Shown: positions 50,989-59,385 of the stretch, piece after piece
Layout: every line of letters begins with the position of its first letter
Position numbering within the stretch: position 1 is the first letter of the stretch
NCBI RefSeq assembly: GCF_027922365.1
Contig: NZ_BSFN01000009.1
Span: 62,001-126,000 of the forward strand
Source of the DNA: Pseudomonas turukhanskensis
GTDB taxonomy: Bacteria; Pseudomonadota; Gammaproteobacteria; Pseudomonadales; Pseudomonadaceae
Direction: 5' to 3'
DNA: 64,000 nucleotides
The notes under the pieces: model-generated
What the model saw: only the letters and a program-made list of their open reading frames with translations
What the model was told of the DNA's origin: nothing
The model's database searches: none
Program-made: the position numbers and the translations under genes

Positions 50989-51882
50989 ATGCACCTGAAA
51001 GCAACACGCCGCCTGCCGTCGCTTATCGCGCTGCGCGCTTTTGAGGCACTCGTCAGGCAAGGCAGCACGGGGGCTGCAGCCCTTGAGCTGCACGTTACCC
51101 ACAGCGCCATCAGCCACCAGATCAAGAAGCTGGAAGAGGAATTGGAAGTGGCACTGGTGGAACGCCACGGCAAAGGCGTGCACCTGACCTCGGCCGGGCG
51201 CAAGCTCAGCCAGTTGGTCAACGGTGCCTTCGAGCAATTGCGCGATATTCAAACCGCACTGCCCACCGCCACCCCGGCCGGCAATTTGCGCATTGCCTGC
51301 GCACCGGCCCTGCTCGCGCGTATCTCCGGAATGCTCGAGCGCTTTCTGCGCGACTACCCCGATGTAGCGCTGCATCTGCTCTCCATCGAACACGCCAACC
51401 AGGGCGTGGACATGGTGATTTCCTTTGGCGACAGCGAAGTCGAAGGTCAGCGCATTGCAGCGCTCGGCGACATTCTTTACTTCCCTGTGTGCAGCCCGCG
51501 TTTGCTCAACGGCAGCGAGCCCTTGCGCAAACCTCGCGACCTGGCGCGCCAGGTGCTGCTGCACGAAGACGATGGCTACGACTGGAGCCGCTACTTTCTC
51601 GCCGCCGGCATTCCCAGCCTGCAAGGCCGGCAAAATATCTACCTGCCCGACGCCTCGCTGACCATCGGCGCCGCCATTGCCGGCGCCGGCATCACCATCA
51701 GTGACCATATTCTGGCCGGCGAACAATTGGCCCAAGGCACTTTGATTCGCTTGTTCGATATCCAGTTTCCGGCACCGCACCCGTACTTCATCATCATGCC
51801 CCCGCGTGGCGCCAAGGAGCTGGCCAAGGCATTTGCCGATTGGCTGGTGCGCGAGTTGGAGTTGATCGAGCGGGTCGGCTAA
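50989..51882 (+). CDS. LysR-family regulator (GcvA-like)
   Basis: A 297-residue regulator. The N-terminal winged helix is SLIALRAFEALVRQGSTGAA, then ELHVTHSAISHQIKKLEEEL. The C-terminal ligand domain has the GcvA-type features (PVCSPRLLNG, LLHEDDGYDWSRYFL). It is divergent from the amine-uptake operon, the usual position of a LysR activator, with a T-N11-A dyad in the gap. The inducer is unknown. Confidence 0.93.
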   Translation: MHLKATRRLPSLIALRAFEALVRQGSTGAAALELHVTHSAISHQIKKLEEELEVALVERHGKGVHLTSAGRKLSQLVNGAFEQLRDIQTALPTATPAGNLRIACAPALLARISGMLERFLRDYPDVALHLLSIEHANQGVDMVISFGDSEVEGQRIAALGDILYFPVCSPRLLNGSEPLRKPRDLARQVLLHEDDGYDWSRYFLAAGIPSLQGRQNIYLPDASLTIGAAIAGAGITISDHILAGEQLAQGTLIRLFDIQFPAPHPYFIIMPPRGAKELAKAFADWLVRELELIERVG

Positions 51883-51887
51883 GGCCC

Positions 51888-51958
51888 TTGTAGGGTGTGC
51901 TCCGCGCACCGTTGCCATTGCCCTGCCTACGCATCGGTGCGCGGAGCACACCCTACAA
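51888..51958. terminator. Long perfect inverted repeat between convergent genes
   Basis: Two perfectly complementary 24-base arms (51888-51911 and 51935-51958) surround a 23-base loop. The arms start TTGTAGGGTGTGCTCCGCGC. It lies between the LysR and cupin stops and could end both transcripts. The repeat resembles the element at 44470 in its GTGCGC core. Confidence 0.7.
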
Positions 51959-51964
51959 AAGCAA

Positions 51965-52321
51965 TCACCCGCGCAGAATCATAAATACCTTGCGCACCTT
52001 GGTGAGGTTCTCCCAAGTGCCCTTGAAGCCCGCCGCCACCACAAAGGTATCGCCGGCTTGGAACTCGCGGCTCACCCCGTCGCTGTCGGTCAAGCGCACC
52101 TGCCCTTCCAGCAAATGGCACAGTTCGTCGTAGTCGCACTCGCAGCGTTCCAGGTGCGGCGGTGCTTCCCAGATACCGCCAGTGGCCTTCTTGCTCGGCT
52201 CTACAAAATGCCGCCAGCTGCGGGCGGTGTAGGGCGTGTCCACGGCCTGCGGGTCGTTGGTTTCGAACTCCACCGGGGCGAGTTCGGCGTTGGCAAAATC
52301 GATAACGTGTTGCGGCGTCAT
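51965..52321 (-). CDS. Cupin-domain protein (DUF861 type)
   Basis: A 118-residue single cupin. CDYDELCHLLEGQVRLTDSD is the first cupin motif with Glu and His, and FQAGDTFVVAAGFKGTWE the second, typical of the cupin_3 family next to amine-catabolic genes. It follows the FAD oxidoreductase gene by 23 bases. It may shield or convert a reactive product, or act as a binding protein. Activity not known. Confidence 0.88.
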   Translation of the reverse strand: MTPQHVIDFANAELAPVEFETNDPQAVDTPYTARSWRHFVEPSKKATGGIWEAPPHLERCECDYDELCHLLEGQVRLTDSDGVSREFQAGDTFVVAAGFKGTWENLTKVRKVFMILRG

Positions 52322-52344
52322 GGGTCAGTTCCGTTGCGTGAAAT

Positions 52345-53733
52345 TCAGGAGTCAAAGCCAATGCCCAAGGCATCGAAGCCCTTGAGCAGCAGGCTGCGTT
52401 GGCCAGTGCGGTCTTCCTCGGCCAGCGCGCGCTGGGCAAGGCTGATGCCGACGTAGCGCAGCGGTTCGGGCGGGAATGGGAAAGGTGCGGTGCCGGTCAT
52501 GGCCAACTGCGTGCGCTCGTTGGCAAGCCCTTCGAGCAAATCCAGCACGGTAAGCGCCGCAAAGCGTGTGGCTGAAACACCTTGGCCAGTGAAACCCTGG
52601 GCATAGGCCACCTGGCCATTGGAGGCGGTGCCGCAGAACAGCGTGGTGCGCGCCGAGGTATCGATGATGCCGCCCCAGGCATGGCTGAAAGACACGCCGG
52701 CCAGCGCTGGAAAGGTCGCCTGAAACTGCTCGGCCAGGCGCAGAAAACTCTCCGGCCGCTGGGTGAGCGCTTCATCGCGGCGGCTGCCGTAGTGATAAAT
52801 AGCGTCGTAGCCGGCCCACAGAATGCGGTTGTCGGCGGTTTTGCGCAGATAATGGAACTGGTTACCGCTGTCGGCAATACCGTAGCGTTCGCACCAGCCA
52901 ATAGCGCTCAGTTGCACGTCACTCAAGGGCTCGGTCACCAAGGAATAATCGTAGATGGGGATAACCGCCGCCTTGAGTTTGCCCAACAGTGACGGCGCAA
53001 TATTGGTCGCCAATACCACCTTGCCGGCACGCACGGTGCCCAGGCCGGTTTGCAAAAGCTGCTGATTACCGTCGCTGCGCAGGCCACTGACCGGCGAATG
53101 CTCAAACAGCCGTACGCCCTGCTCCAAGCACACGCGGCGCAGTTCACCGACCATTTTTGCTGGGTTGAGCAACGCATAGTTGGGCTCGAATACGCCAGCC
53201 ACATAGGCTGGGGAGTCAAGTTTTTCCTTGAGCGCCGCACCTTGCAAAAACTCGCACTCAACGCCAAAGCGCTGATAGTTACGTTGCATGGCGTGCAAGC
53301 CATCCACCTGCCAGGGCTGGCTGGCAACATTGAGTTTGCCGGCCCGTTCGAACTCCACGTTCAGGCCGTATACCTGCAAATCTTCAGCAAAGGCGTCGAG
53401 ATTTTCCCGACCGATGCGAATCAGTTGTTCGGCCTCGGCGGGCCAGCGCTTCAGGGCATTGGACACACCGTGGGAAATACTCGGCGCGCAAAAACCTCCG
53501 TTGCGCCCACTGGCTTGCAGACCGCACTGGCCGGCCTCCACTACAACGATCTGCGCATCCGGCCAGCGCTTGCGCGCCAGCAACGCCGTCCACAAACCGA
53601 GAAAGCCGCCACCGACAATCGCCAGGTCAGCGCTGATATCGGCCGTGAGCCGCGGCGCGGTGGCAGCGCGGGTGTGGGTATCTTGCCAGTACGGGTAAGG
53701 GCGGGCCGCAGACAGCAGCAGGTTGGCGGACAT
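52345..53733 (-). CDS. FAD-dependent amine oxidoreductase (PuuB/OrdL-like)
   Basis: A 462-residue DAO-fold flavoenzyme. The FAD loop is LAIVGGGFLGLWTALLA, followed by GLQASGRNGGFCAPSI, the pattern of gamma-glutamylputrescine oxidase and OrdL. The C-terminal QGFTGQGVSATRFAAL closes the FAD site. It should oxidise a primary or secondary amine to an aldehyde or imine plus ammonia. ATG 53733 has GGAG eight bases upstream. Paired with the cupin and divergent from the NTF2-AraC regulator and aldehyde dehydrogenase. Confidence 0.92.
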   Translation of the reverse strand: MSANLLLSAARPYPYWQDTHTRAATAPRLTADISADLAIVGGGFLGLWTALLARKRWPDAQIVVVEAGQCGLQASGRNGGFCAPSISHGVSNALKRWPAEAEQLIRIGRENLDAFAEDLQVYGLNVEFERAGKLNVASQPWQVDGLHAMQRNYQRFGVECEFLQGAALKEKLDSPAYVAGVFEPNYALLNPAKMVGELRRVCLEQGVRLFEHSPVSGLRSDGNQQLLQTGLGTVRAGKVVLATNIAPSLLGKLKAAVIPIYDYSLVTEPLSDVQLSAIGWCERYGIADSGNQFHYLRKTADNRILWAGYDAIYHYGSRRDEALTQRPESFLRLAEQFQATFPALAGVSFSHAWGGIIDTSARTTLFCGTASNGQVAYAQGFTGQGVSATRFAALTVLDLLEGLANERTQLAMTGTAPFPFPPEPLRYVGISLAQRALAEEDRTGQRSLLLKGFDALGIGFDS

Positions 53734-53897
53734 GCACAGGTGCTCCAGCACAAAAGAATGTGCATGTTCTAAAGGAAAGCCCGGGGCGTTAGCGAGGGCG
53801 TCCACCTCGCAGCGGGCACGGGCGGAAAAGCTGCCGTTCTGGAATACTCCGAACCTGGCGCGCCGCGCCGCCCACCATCCGTGAGCTGGAGCTTGTT

Positions 53898-54710
53898 GTG
53901 AAAGTCCCTGATTTGCCCACCGCTGCCGTGTTCCACCCGGACCCCGCCGGGGCCGCCACCCACGCGGTAATCCTGGCCTACCACCAGGCCTGGAAAAGCC
54001 GCGATCTGGACGCCCTGATGGCCCTCTACGATCCGGCCATCGACTACCACGACAAGCTGCAAAACCGCCACATCACCTACCACCAACTGCGCGACTACCT
54101 GGCCGCCAGCATGCCGCTGGGCGCGGAGGAATTGCAGACCTACACCGAGCGCCTGCTGATCGATGGCGACACAGCTGTGCTGCAATACCAGGTGACCCTC
54201 AACGGCAGCGACGGCCTGGTGTCGCTCAGCACCATCGAGGCCTTGTCGGTGCGCCAAGGGCTGATTTTCAAGGTCAACGAATACGCCGTGCTGGTCAGCA
54301 ATGCCACGGTAAAACCGGCCGAACGCGAGGGCAACGACGCCATCAGCCGCCTCGGCTTGTCAGCCCGCCAGGTAGGTGCGCTGGCCAATGACCTGAACGA
54401 GTATTTTCAACAGAGCAAACCCTACCTCAACCCGGCCCTGGACCTGCCGCAAGTGGCCGCCGCCACCGGCTATACGCGCAACCAGATTTCGTTTTTCCTC
54501 AACCAGGTGCGCGGGCAAAGCTTCTACGCCTTTCTCAATGACCTGCGCTTGAGCGAGGTGCTGGAACGCTTGCACGCCAGCGAAGCACCCAGCCGTATTG
54601 ATGAGCTGGCGCAGGCAGCGGGGTTTAATTCGCTATCCACGTTTTACCGCTGCTTCAAGCAGCACACCGGTGTGACGCCTAAGCAATACGTATCGCAGCG
54701 GACCCGCTGA
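53898..54710 (+). CDS. AraC-type regulator with NTF2-like sensory domain
   Basis: A 270-residue two-domain protein. Residues ~20-130 form a SnoaL/NTF2-like cone (ILAYHQAWKSRDLDALMALY, YHDKLQNRHITYHQLRDYL), a fold that binds small molecules. Residues ~165-270 are an AraC DNA-binding domain (DLPQVAAATGYTRNQISFFL, RIDELAQAAGFNSLSTFYRC). The start is GTG at 53898 with GGAG seven bases upstream. It lies between the divergent FAD oxidoreductase pair and the aldehyde dehydrogenase, its probable targets. Confidence 0.88.
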   Translation: MKVPDLPTAAVFHPDPAGAATHAVILAYHQAWKSRDLDALMALYDPAIDYHDKLQNRHITYHQLRDYLAASMPLGAEELQTYTERLLIDGDTAVLQYQVTLNGSDGLVSLSTIEALSVRQGLIFKVNEYAVLVSNATVKPAEREGNDAISRLGLSARQVGALANDLNEYFQQSKPYLNPALDLPQVAAATGYTRNQISFFLNQVRGQSFYAFLNDLRLSEVLERLHASEAPSRIDELAQAAGFNSLSTFYRCFKQHTGVTPKQYVSQRTR

Positions 54711-54781
54711 GAAACGGTCCTCTTCATCCGCCTGGTTGGGGGCGCTAGGCTCCGAGGCTTTGTTTAAGCGGAGAAGCGGCA

Positions 54782-56257
54782 ATGCGTGAACACCTGTTTA
54801 TCGATGGCCAGTGGTTGCCGGCCGCCAGCGGCAAGCGATTTGCCGTGTACAACCCTGCCACCGAAGCCGTGCTGCACCAGGTCGCCGCCGGTGATGCGCG
54901 GGATATCGACCTAGCCGTCGCCGCCGCCCGCCGTGCCTTCGACCAAGGCCCGTGGCCAACCCTGAGCGGCACCGAGCGTGCCGGCTACCTGCGCGCCATG
55001 GCCGATGCCCTGGAAGCGCGCCAGGACGAACTGATTCGCCTGGAAGTGCTCGACAACGGCAAGCCGCTTACCGAAGCGCAGTGGGACGTGGCCGACGCCA
55101 TCGGCTGTTTCCGCTTCTACGCCGATATGGCCGAAACCTTGAAAAGCGATGGCACGCCGCTGGAATTGCCGGACGAGCGCTTTACCTGCCACACCGTACG
55201 CGAGCCCATTGGCGTGGCCGGTCTGGTCACGCCCTGGAACTACCCGCTGCTGATGGCTGCCTGGAAAGTGGCACCGGCCCTGGCCGCCGGCTGCACAGCG
55301 GTACTCAAACCTTCGGAAATCACCCCGCTTAGTGCCCTGGAGTTGGCTGCAGCCGCAGAAACGGCGGGCTTGCCCAAGGGCGTATTGAACGTGGTCACCG
55401 GCCTCGGCCCGGACTGCGGCGCGCCGCTTAGCGCACACCCAGGTGTCGACAAACTGGCCTTTACCGGCAGCGTGCCCACCGGCCGGCGCATCATGCAGGC
55501 CGCCGCGCAAGACCTGAAAAACATCAGCCTGGAGCTGGGCGGAAAGTCGGCCTTTATCGCCTTCGACGACAGCGACCTGAACGCCGCCGTGGAGTGGGTG
55601 CTGATGGGCATTTTCTTCAACCAAGGCCAGGTGTGCTCGGCTACCTCACGCCTGTTGGTGCAGGAAGGGTTGTACCCGCGCCTGATCGAGCGCCTTGTCG
55701 CACAAGCACAGAAGATCCGCATCGGCGATGGCCTGGCCGAAGGCACACTGCTGGGCCCGCTGGTCAGCGAAGGCCAATACCGCAAGGTGCTGGACGCCAT
55801 CGCCCAGGCGCAAAGCGACGGCGCCACCCTGCTCTGCGGCGGCAAACGCCCCGCGCAGCTGGATAAAGGCTGGTTTCTAGAGCCGACGATTTTTACTGAT
55901 GTACCGGCGGACAGCGCGCTGTGGTGCGAAGAAATCTTTGGCCCGGTGCTGGCCGTTCGCACGTTCAAAGACGAAGCCGACGCCATCGCTCAGGCCAACA
56001 ACAGCCACTACGGGTTGGCCGCTGCGGTGATGTCGCAAGACACCGCCCGTTGCCAGCGTGTAGCCCGTGCGTTGCGGGTGGGGATTGTGTGGATCAACTG
56101 CTCGCAGCCCACCTTTGTGCAGGCGCCGTGGGGTGGCTACAAACAGAGCGGGATTGGCCGTGAGCTGGGGGAATGGGGGTTTAGCAACTACTTGGAGACC
56201 AAGCAGATTACCGAGTACGCAAGTGCCGAGAAGTGGGGGTGGTATTTGAGGGATTGA
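54782..56257 (+). CDS. NAD-dependent aldehyde dehydrogenase (betaine-aldehyde type)
   Basis: A 491-residue ALDH. Catalytic Cys in FFNQGQVCSATSR and general base Glu in LELGGKSAF; the cofactor loop GSVPTGRRIM and TPWNYPLLMAAWK are intact. The Trp/Cys context around the active site resembles betaine- and aminoaldehyde dehydrogenases. It starts 71 bases after the regulator in the same direction. It would oxidise the aldehyde made by the FAD enzyme encoded on the other strand. Confidence 0.94.
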   Translation: MREHLFIDGQWLPAASGKRFAVYNPATEAVLHQVAAGDARDIDLAVAAARRAFDQGPWPTLSGTERAGYLRAMADALEARQDELIRLEVLDNGKPLTEAQWDVADAIGCFRFYADMAETLKSDGTPLELPDERFTCHTVREPIGVAGLVTPWNYPLLMAAWKVAPALAAGCTAVLKPSEITPLSALELAAAAETAGLPKGVLNVVTGLGPDCGAPLSAHPGVDKLAFTGSVPTGRRIMQAAAQDLKNISLELGGKSAFIAFDDSDLNAAVEWVLMGIFFNQGQVCSATSRLLVQEGLYPRLIERLVAQAQKIRIGDGLAEGTLLGPLVSEGQYRKVLDAIAQAQSDGATLLCGGKRPAQLDKGWFLEPTIFTDVPADSALWCEEIFGPVLAVRTFKDEADAIAQANNSHYGLAAAVMSQDTARCQRVARALRVGIVWINCSQPTFVQAPWGGYKQSGIGRELGEWGFSNYLETKQITEYASAEKWGWYLRD

Positions 56258-56279
56258 TCGACCGCGCTAGATCAACGGC

Positions 56280-56419
56280 TTCGCGAGCAAGCTCGCTCCT
56301 ACAGATGGAACGCGATGCCTTTTGTAGGAGCGAGCTTGCTCGCGAATGGCGACGATGAAAACGCCGTTTCTATGCGCCGTACGCTGTATTAAAAGCTTCG
56401 CGAGCAAGCTCGCTCCTAC
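56280..56419. repeat. Cluster of three REP-like units
   Basis: CGCGAGCAAGCTCGCTCCTA at 56280, its inverted copy at 56323-56346, and a direct copy at 56397. The last one touches the 3' end of the nitronate monooxygenase gene (56416). Confidence 0.88.
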
Positions 56420-57474
56420 GCACCCCGTGCCACCCGCAATTCCTCCATCAACACCTCAATCAACTTCGCCGTCGGCAACTCACGCGCCAGCGGCGCGCCC
56501 TGTCCAGCCCATTGCACGGCAAAGTCCATGTCGCCCTTGGCACTCGCCGCGGCCGCCAGCGCTTTGGCGGCGTCATACGCAATGGGGTAGTCCGGCAGAT
56601 TTCCAGCACCCAAGGCATCAAGCTCATCAAACAATCGATTCACCATTCCACGCGCCGGTCGCCCGGAAATGGCGGGGCTCACCCGGGTGTGATGCGCACG
56701 CTCGCCCAGTAGCGCCGCGCGAAAATGTGCATTGGCGGCCGACTCCGGCGTGAGGATAAACGCCGTACCCATCTGCACCGCGCTGGCACCCAACTGCAGC
56801 GCTGCGGCAATGCCGGCGCCATTCATGATGCCGCCCGCCGCAATCACCGGCAGCGAACTGGCATGCGCCACCAACGAGGTCACGGCGAAGGTGCCGAGCA
56901 AGCGATCTTGCGTGGTATCAAACACGCCACGATGCCCACCGGCTTCCACGCCCTGGGCCACCAACGCATCAACCCCGGCCTCCTCTGCCAACAGTGTTTC
57001 CTCCACCGAGGTCACACACGCCAACGTGACAATCCCGGCGGCTTTAAGCGCAGTAATCCACGCCTTGGGCGGCAAGCCAAAATGGAAACTGGCCACCGCC
57101 GGGCGTTCTTTTAGCAGCACATTCAGGGCGTCTTCATTGGCCAGGAAGCTGTCGTAGATCTCATTCAGTTGCGCCGGCGGTTGCGCACCAAACTCGGCAA
57201 ATAGCGGCTGCAGTTGAGTGAGCCAGCCCGCCTCCCGCGCGGTATCGGCCACCGCCGGGCGATGGCAGAACAGGTTCACGCTAAAGGGCGCCGAGGTTAG
57301 CGCACGGGTGGCGCGAATCATCGCTTCGGCCTGCACTGGAGTGCTCGCGCCCAGGGCAAGGGAACCGAGCGCGCCGGCGTTGGAAACCGCTGCCACCAGT
57401 TCCGGCGTCGACACACCCACCATGGGTGCCTGAATAATCGGGTGCTGAATTTTCAACAAGCTGAGAACGGACAT
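56416..57474 (-). CDS. Nitronate monooxygenase
   Basis: A 352-residue FMN enzyme that oxidises propionate 3-nitronate or alkyl nitronates. The family opening is [29 protein letters not shown]. The FMN phosphate region is [12 protein letters not shown], with the active His, followed by [17 protein letters not shown] and [17 protein letters not shown]. This matches class I NMOs such as PA4202. It is divergent from a LysR regulator, the same layout as nmoA/nmoR of P. aeruginosa (recalled). Confidence 0.93.
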   Translation of the reverse strand: MSVLSLLKIQHPIIQAPMVGVSTPELVAAVSNAGALGSLALGASTPVQAEAMIRATRALTSAPFSVNLFCHRPAVADTAREAGWLTQLQPLFAEFGAQPPAQLNEIYDSFLANEDALNVLLKERPAVASFHFGLPPKAWITALKAAGIVTLACVTSVEETLLAEEAGVDALVAQGVEAGGHRGVFDTTQDRLLGTFAVTSLVAHASSLPVIAAGGIMNGAGIAAALQLGASAVQMGTAFILTPESAANAHFRAALLGERAHHTRVSPAISGRPARGMVNRLFDELDALGAGNLPDYPIAYDAAKALAAAASAKGDMDFAVQWAGQGAPLARELPTAKLIEVLMEELRVARGA

Positions 57475-57503
57475 GTGCGGCAGGCTCCTGCTTTCATAAA
57501 TCT

Positions 57504-57516
57504 TATTTACAGAATA
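57504..57516. promoter_or_regulatory. Weak LysR-type site
   Basis: TATTTACAGAATA has T-N11-A and short TATT/AATA arms in the 78-base divergent gap between the nitronate monooxygenase and LysR genes. Confidence 0.3.
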
Positions 57517-57552
57517 GTATTTACTTTATGTTCTCTAAAAGAGATTTGCAAA

Positions 57553-58410
57553 GTGGATCATCAATCCCTGGAAATCTTCTGCGCCGTGGCGGCCGAGCTC
57601 AGCATTACCCGCGCCGCCAAACAACTGGGGCGGGTGCAGTCGAATGTCACCACGCGTATTCAGCAGCTCGAAGAGCAACTCGGCGTGGCGCTGTTTGCGC
57701 GTGAAGGCAAACGCTTGAGTTTGTCGGCCGAGGGCGAGCGTTTTCTCGATTATGCCAACCGCCTGCTGGCCCTGGCCGAAGAGGCGCGGCAGATGCTGCG
57801 CCCGCAAACGCCTCATGGCGTACTGCGCCTAGGCAGTATGGAAAGCACCGCCGCCAGCCGCCTGCCCGCGCCGTTGGCACAGTTCCACAACCGCTATCCC
57901 GACGTGCAGCTGCGCATTACCACCGGCCCGTCGCGGCCGCTGCTGGATGCGGTATGCAATGGCCTGCTGGACTGCGCGCTGGTCGCCCTGCCCGGTATTG
58001 ACGACAGCCTGGGCGCCGAAGACCTCGAGGCACTCGGCCTGATGGGCGAACCGGTGTTCAAGGAAGAGCTGCTGTTACTGCTGCCTGTCTCCCACCCTCC
58101 CATCAAGCGTCCCCGTGACGTGGCGGTACGTTCGCTCGCCGCGTTTCGGCCAGGCTGCAGCTACCGCTCTATTGCTGAAGACTGGCTGGCTAACGCCGGC
58201 CTGAGCATTCAGGAAGTGGGCTCCTACCACGCCATGCTTGCCTGCGTGGCGGCTGGCAGTTGCGTCAGCCTGATGCCGCGCAGCGTGCTGGAACTGCTGC
58301 GCGACCCGCCCGCCATACACACCCACCCGGTCATGCCGGTAGACACCTGGCTCGTCTGGCGCCGTGGCTTTAACACCCCCACGTTTACCGCTCTGCGAGA
58401 GGCGTTGTGA
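57553..58410 (+). CDS. LysR-family regulator (NmoR-like)
   Basis: A 285-residue regulator. Winged helix: LEIFCAVAAELSITRAAKQL, then QSNVTTRIQQLEEQLG. The C-terminal domain has LRLGSMESTAASRLPAPL and CGxxLMPRSVL-like CVSLMPRSVLELL. The start is GTG 57553 since the conserved region begins there and GAGA lies upstream; longer readings would run into the neighbouring gene. It presumably activates the divergent nitronate monooxygenase gene in response to a nitronate. Confidence 0.9.
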   Translation: MDHQSLEIFCAVAAELSITRAAKQLGRVQSNVTTRIQQLEEQLGVALFAREGKRLSLSAEGERFLDYANRLLALAEEARQMLRPQTPHGVLRLGSMESTAASRLPAPLAQFHNRYPDVQLRITTGPSRPLLDAVCNGLLDCALVALPGIDDSLGAEDLEALGLMGEPVFKEELLLLLPVSHPPIKRPRDVAVRSLAAFRPGCSYRSIAEDWLANAGLSIQEVGSYHAMLACVAAGSCVSLMPRSVLELLRDPPAIHTHPVMPVDTWLVWRRGFNTPTFTALREAL

Positions 58411-58425
58411 CCCGCCATCAGCAAA

Positions 58426-58508
58426 ATTCTGGATTCCCGCCTGCGCGGGAATGACGGTGTTATGAACTAAACCTCTGCGTCATCCCAGCGCAGGCTGGGA
58501 TCCAGAAT
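58426..58508. repeat. Paired palindromic repeat, copy 5
   Basis: ATTCTGGATTCCCGCCTGCG to start and TGGGATCCAGAAT to end, with ATGACGG/CGTCAT inward, as in the copies at 3916 and 12485. It lies between the convergent LysR and esterase genes. Confidence 0.85.
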
Positions 58509-58539
58509 GGTGAGGCCGACGTCGCACGCTTGGGCTCGC

Positions 58540-59385
58540 TCAATACCGCCGCGTACTCAACAACTCCCCCAGCACCTGGTTTGGAATCCGGAACGGGATG
58601 GACATATGGTCCTCCCCCGCCTCGATCTTGAAGTCGCTACGCAGGCCGTACTGGGAGAGGTTTTCCAGGCGAATCTGCAAGGAGCGGGCGTCCTGGATTT
58701 CCTGTGGCATATCACGTTCGGCCATCAGCAAGGTCAGGCTGCTGTGGGTGAGGTCGATTTTCCCAGCGTGCGCTTGCTGGGTGAACGTGCGCTCGGGCCC
58801 CAGCAGGAAACGGTCGCGCCACCACAAACTCGGGCTCACGGCGTAGATGTGCTGGAACAGGGTCGGCCGCGTATACAGCGCGTAAATGCCGAACATGCCA
58901 CCGAACGACCAGCCCACCAGGCTGCGCTGGTCCTGGTCGACCTTGAAGCGTTCACTCACCTTGGGCATCAGGCGTTTTTCGATAAAGTCGAGAAATAGGT
59001 CCTGACCGCCTTGCGGTGGGTCGTTGCGCTCGGCCGGTTGCGGCGGCGAGAGGTCGAAGGCGCGGCGGTTGAAGTCGTACGGCGTGTCACTGGGATAGCC
59101 GATAGCAACCACAATCGAACCCTTGAACGCCTCCTGAGCGCGCTTGGCGGCGTGCAACGCCGGGAACAGCGCATTGCCATCGACCACGTACACCACCGGA
59201 TAACCGCCGGTGTAGGGCACATCGCCCTCGGGCAGGCTGATCATGATGCGGTAGTCGCGCCCCTCGGCACTTTTCATCGACCACTGCTCGGTGCCGTCCA
59301 GGGTTACCGGTTCGGCCTGAGCGGTGCCGAGTGCCAGCAGGCCCAAGGCGATGGCGGCGCTACGCAGCCAGCTTACGGCGATCAC
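58540..59385 (-). CDS. Exported siderophore esterase-like alpha/beta hydrolase
   Basis: A 281-residue hydrolase of the IroE/BesA/PfeE-like esterase family (PF00756). Signal peptide from the start to TAQA (WLRSAAIALGLLALGTAQA). Nucleophile GWSFGGM, with DHMSIP giving the catalytic His region. The start is GTG 59385, which overlaps the receptor stop as GTGA, so translation is coupled. Such enzymes cut ferric siderophores, often tri-catecholate esters, in the periplasm after uptake, as PfeE does beside PfeA in P. aeruginosa. Confidence 0.88.
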   Translation of the reverse strand: MIAVSWLRSAAIALGLLALGTAQAEPVTLDGTEQWSMKSAEGRDYRIMISLPEGDVPYTGGYPVVYVVDGNALFPALHAAKRAQEAFKGSIVVAIGYPSDTPYDFNRRAFDLSPPQPAERNDPPQGGQDLFLDFIEKRLMPKVSERFKVDQDQRSLVGWSFGGMFGIYALYTRPTLFQHIYAVSPSLWWRDRFLLGPERTFTQQAHAGKIDLTHSSLTLLMAERDMPQEIQDARSLQIRLENLSQYGLRSDFKIEAGEDHMSIPFRIPNQVLGELLSTRRY

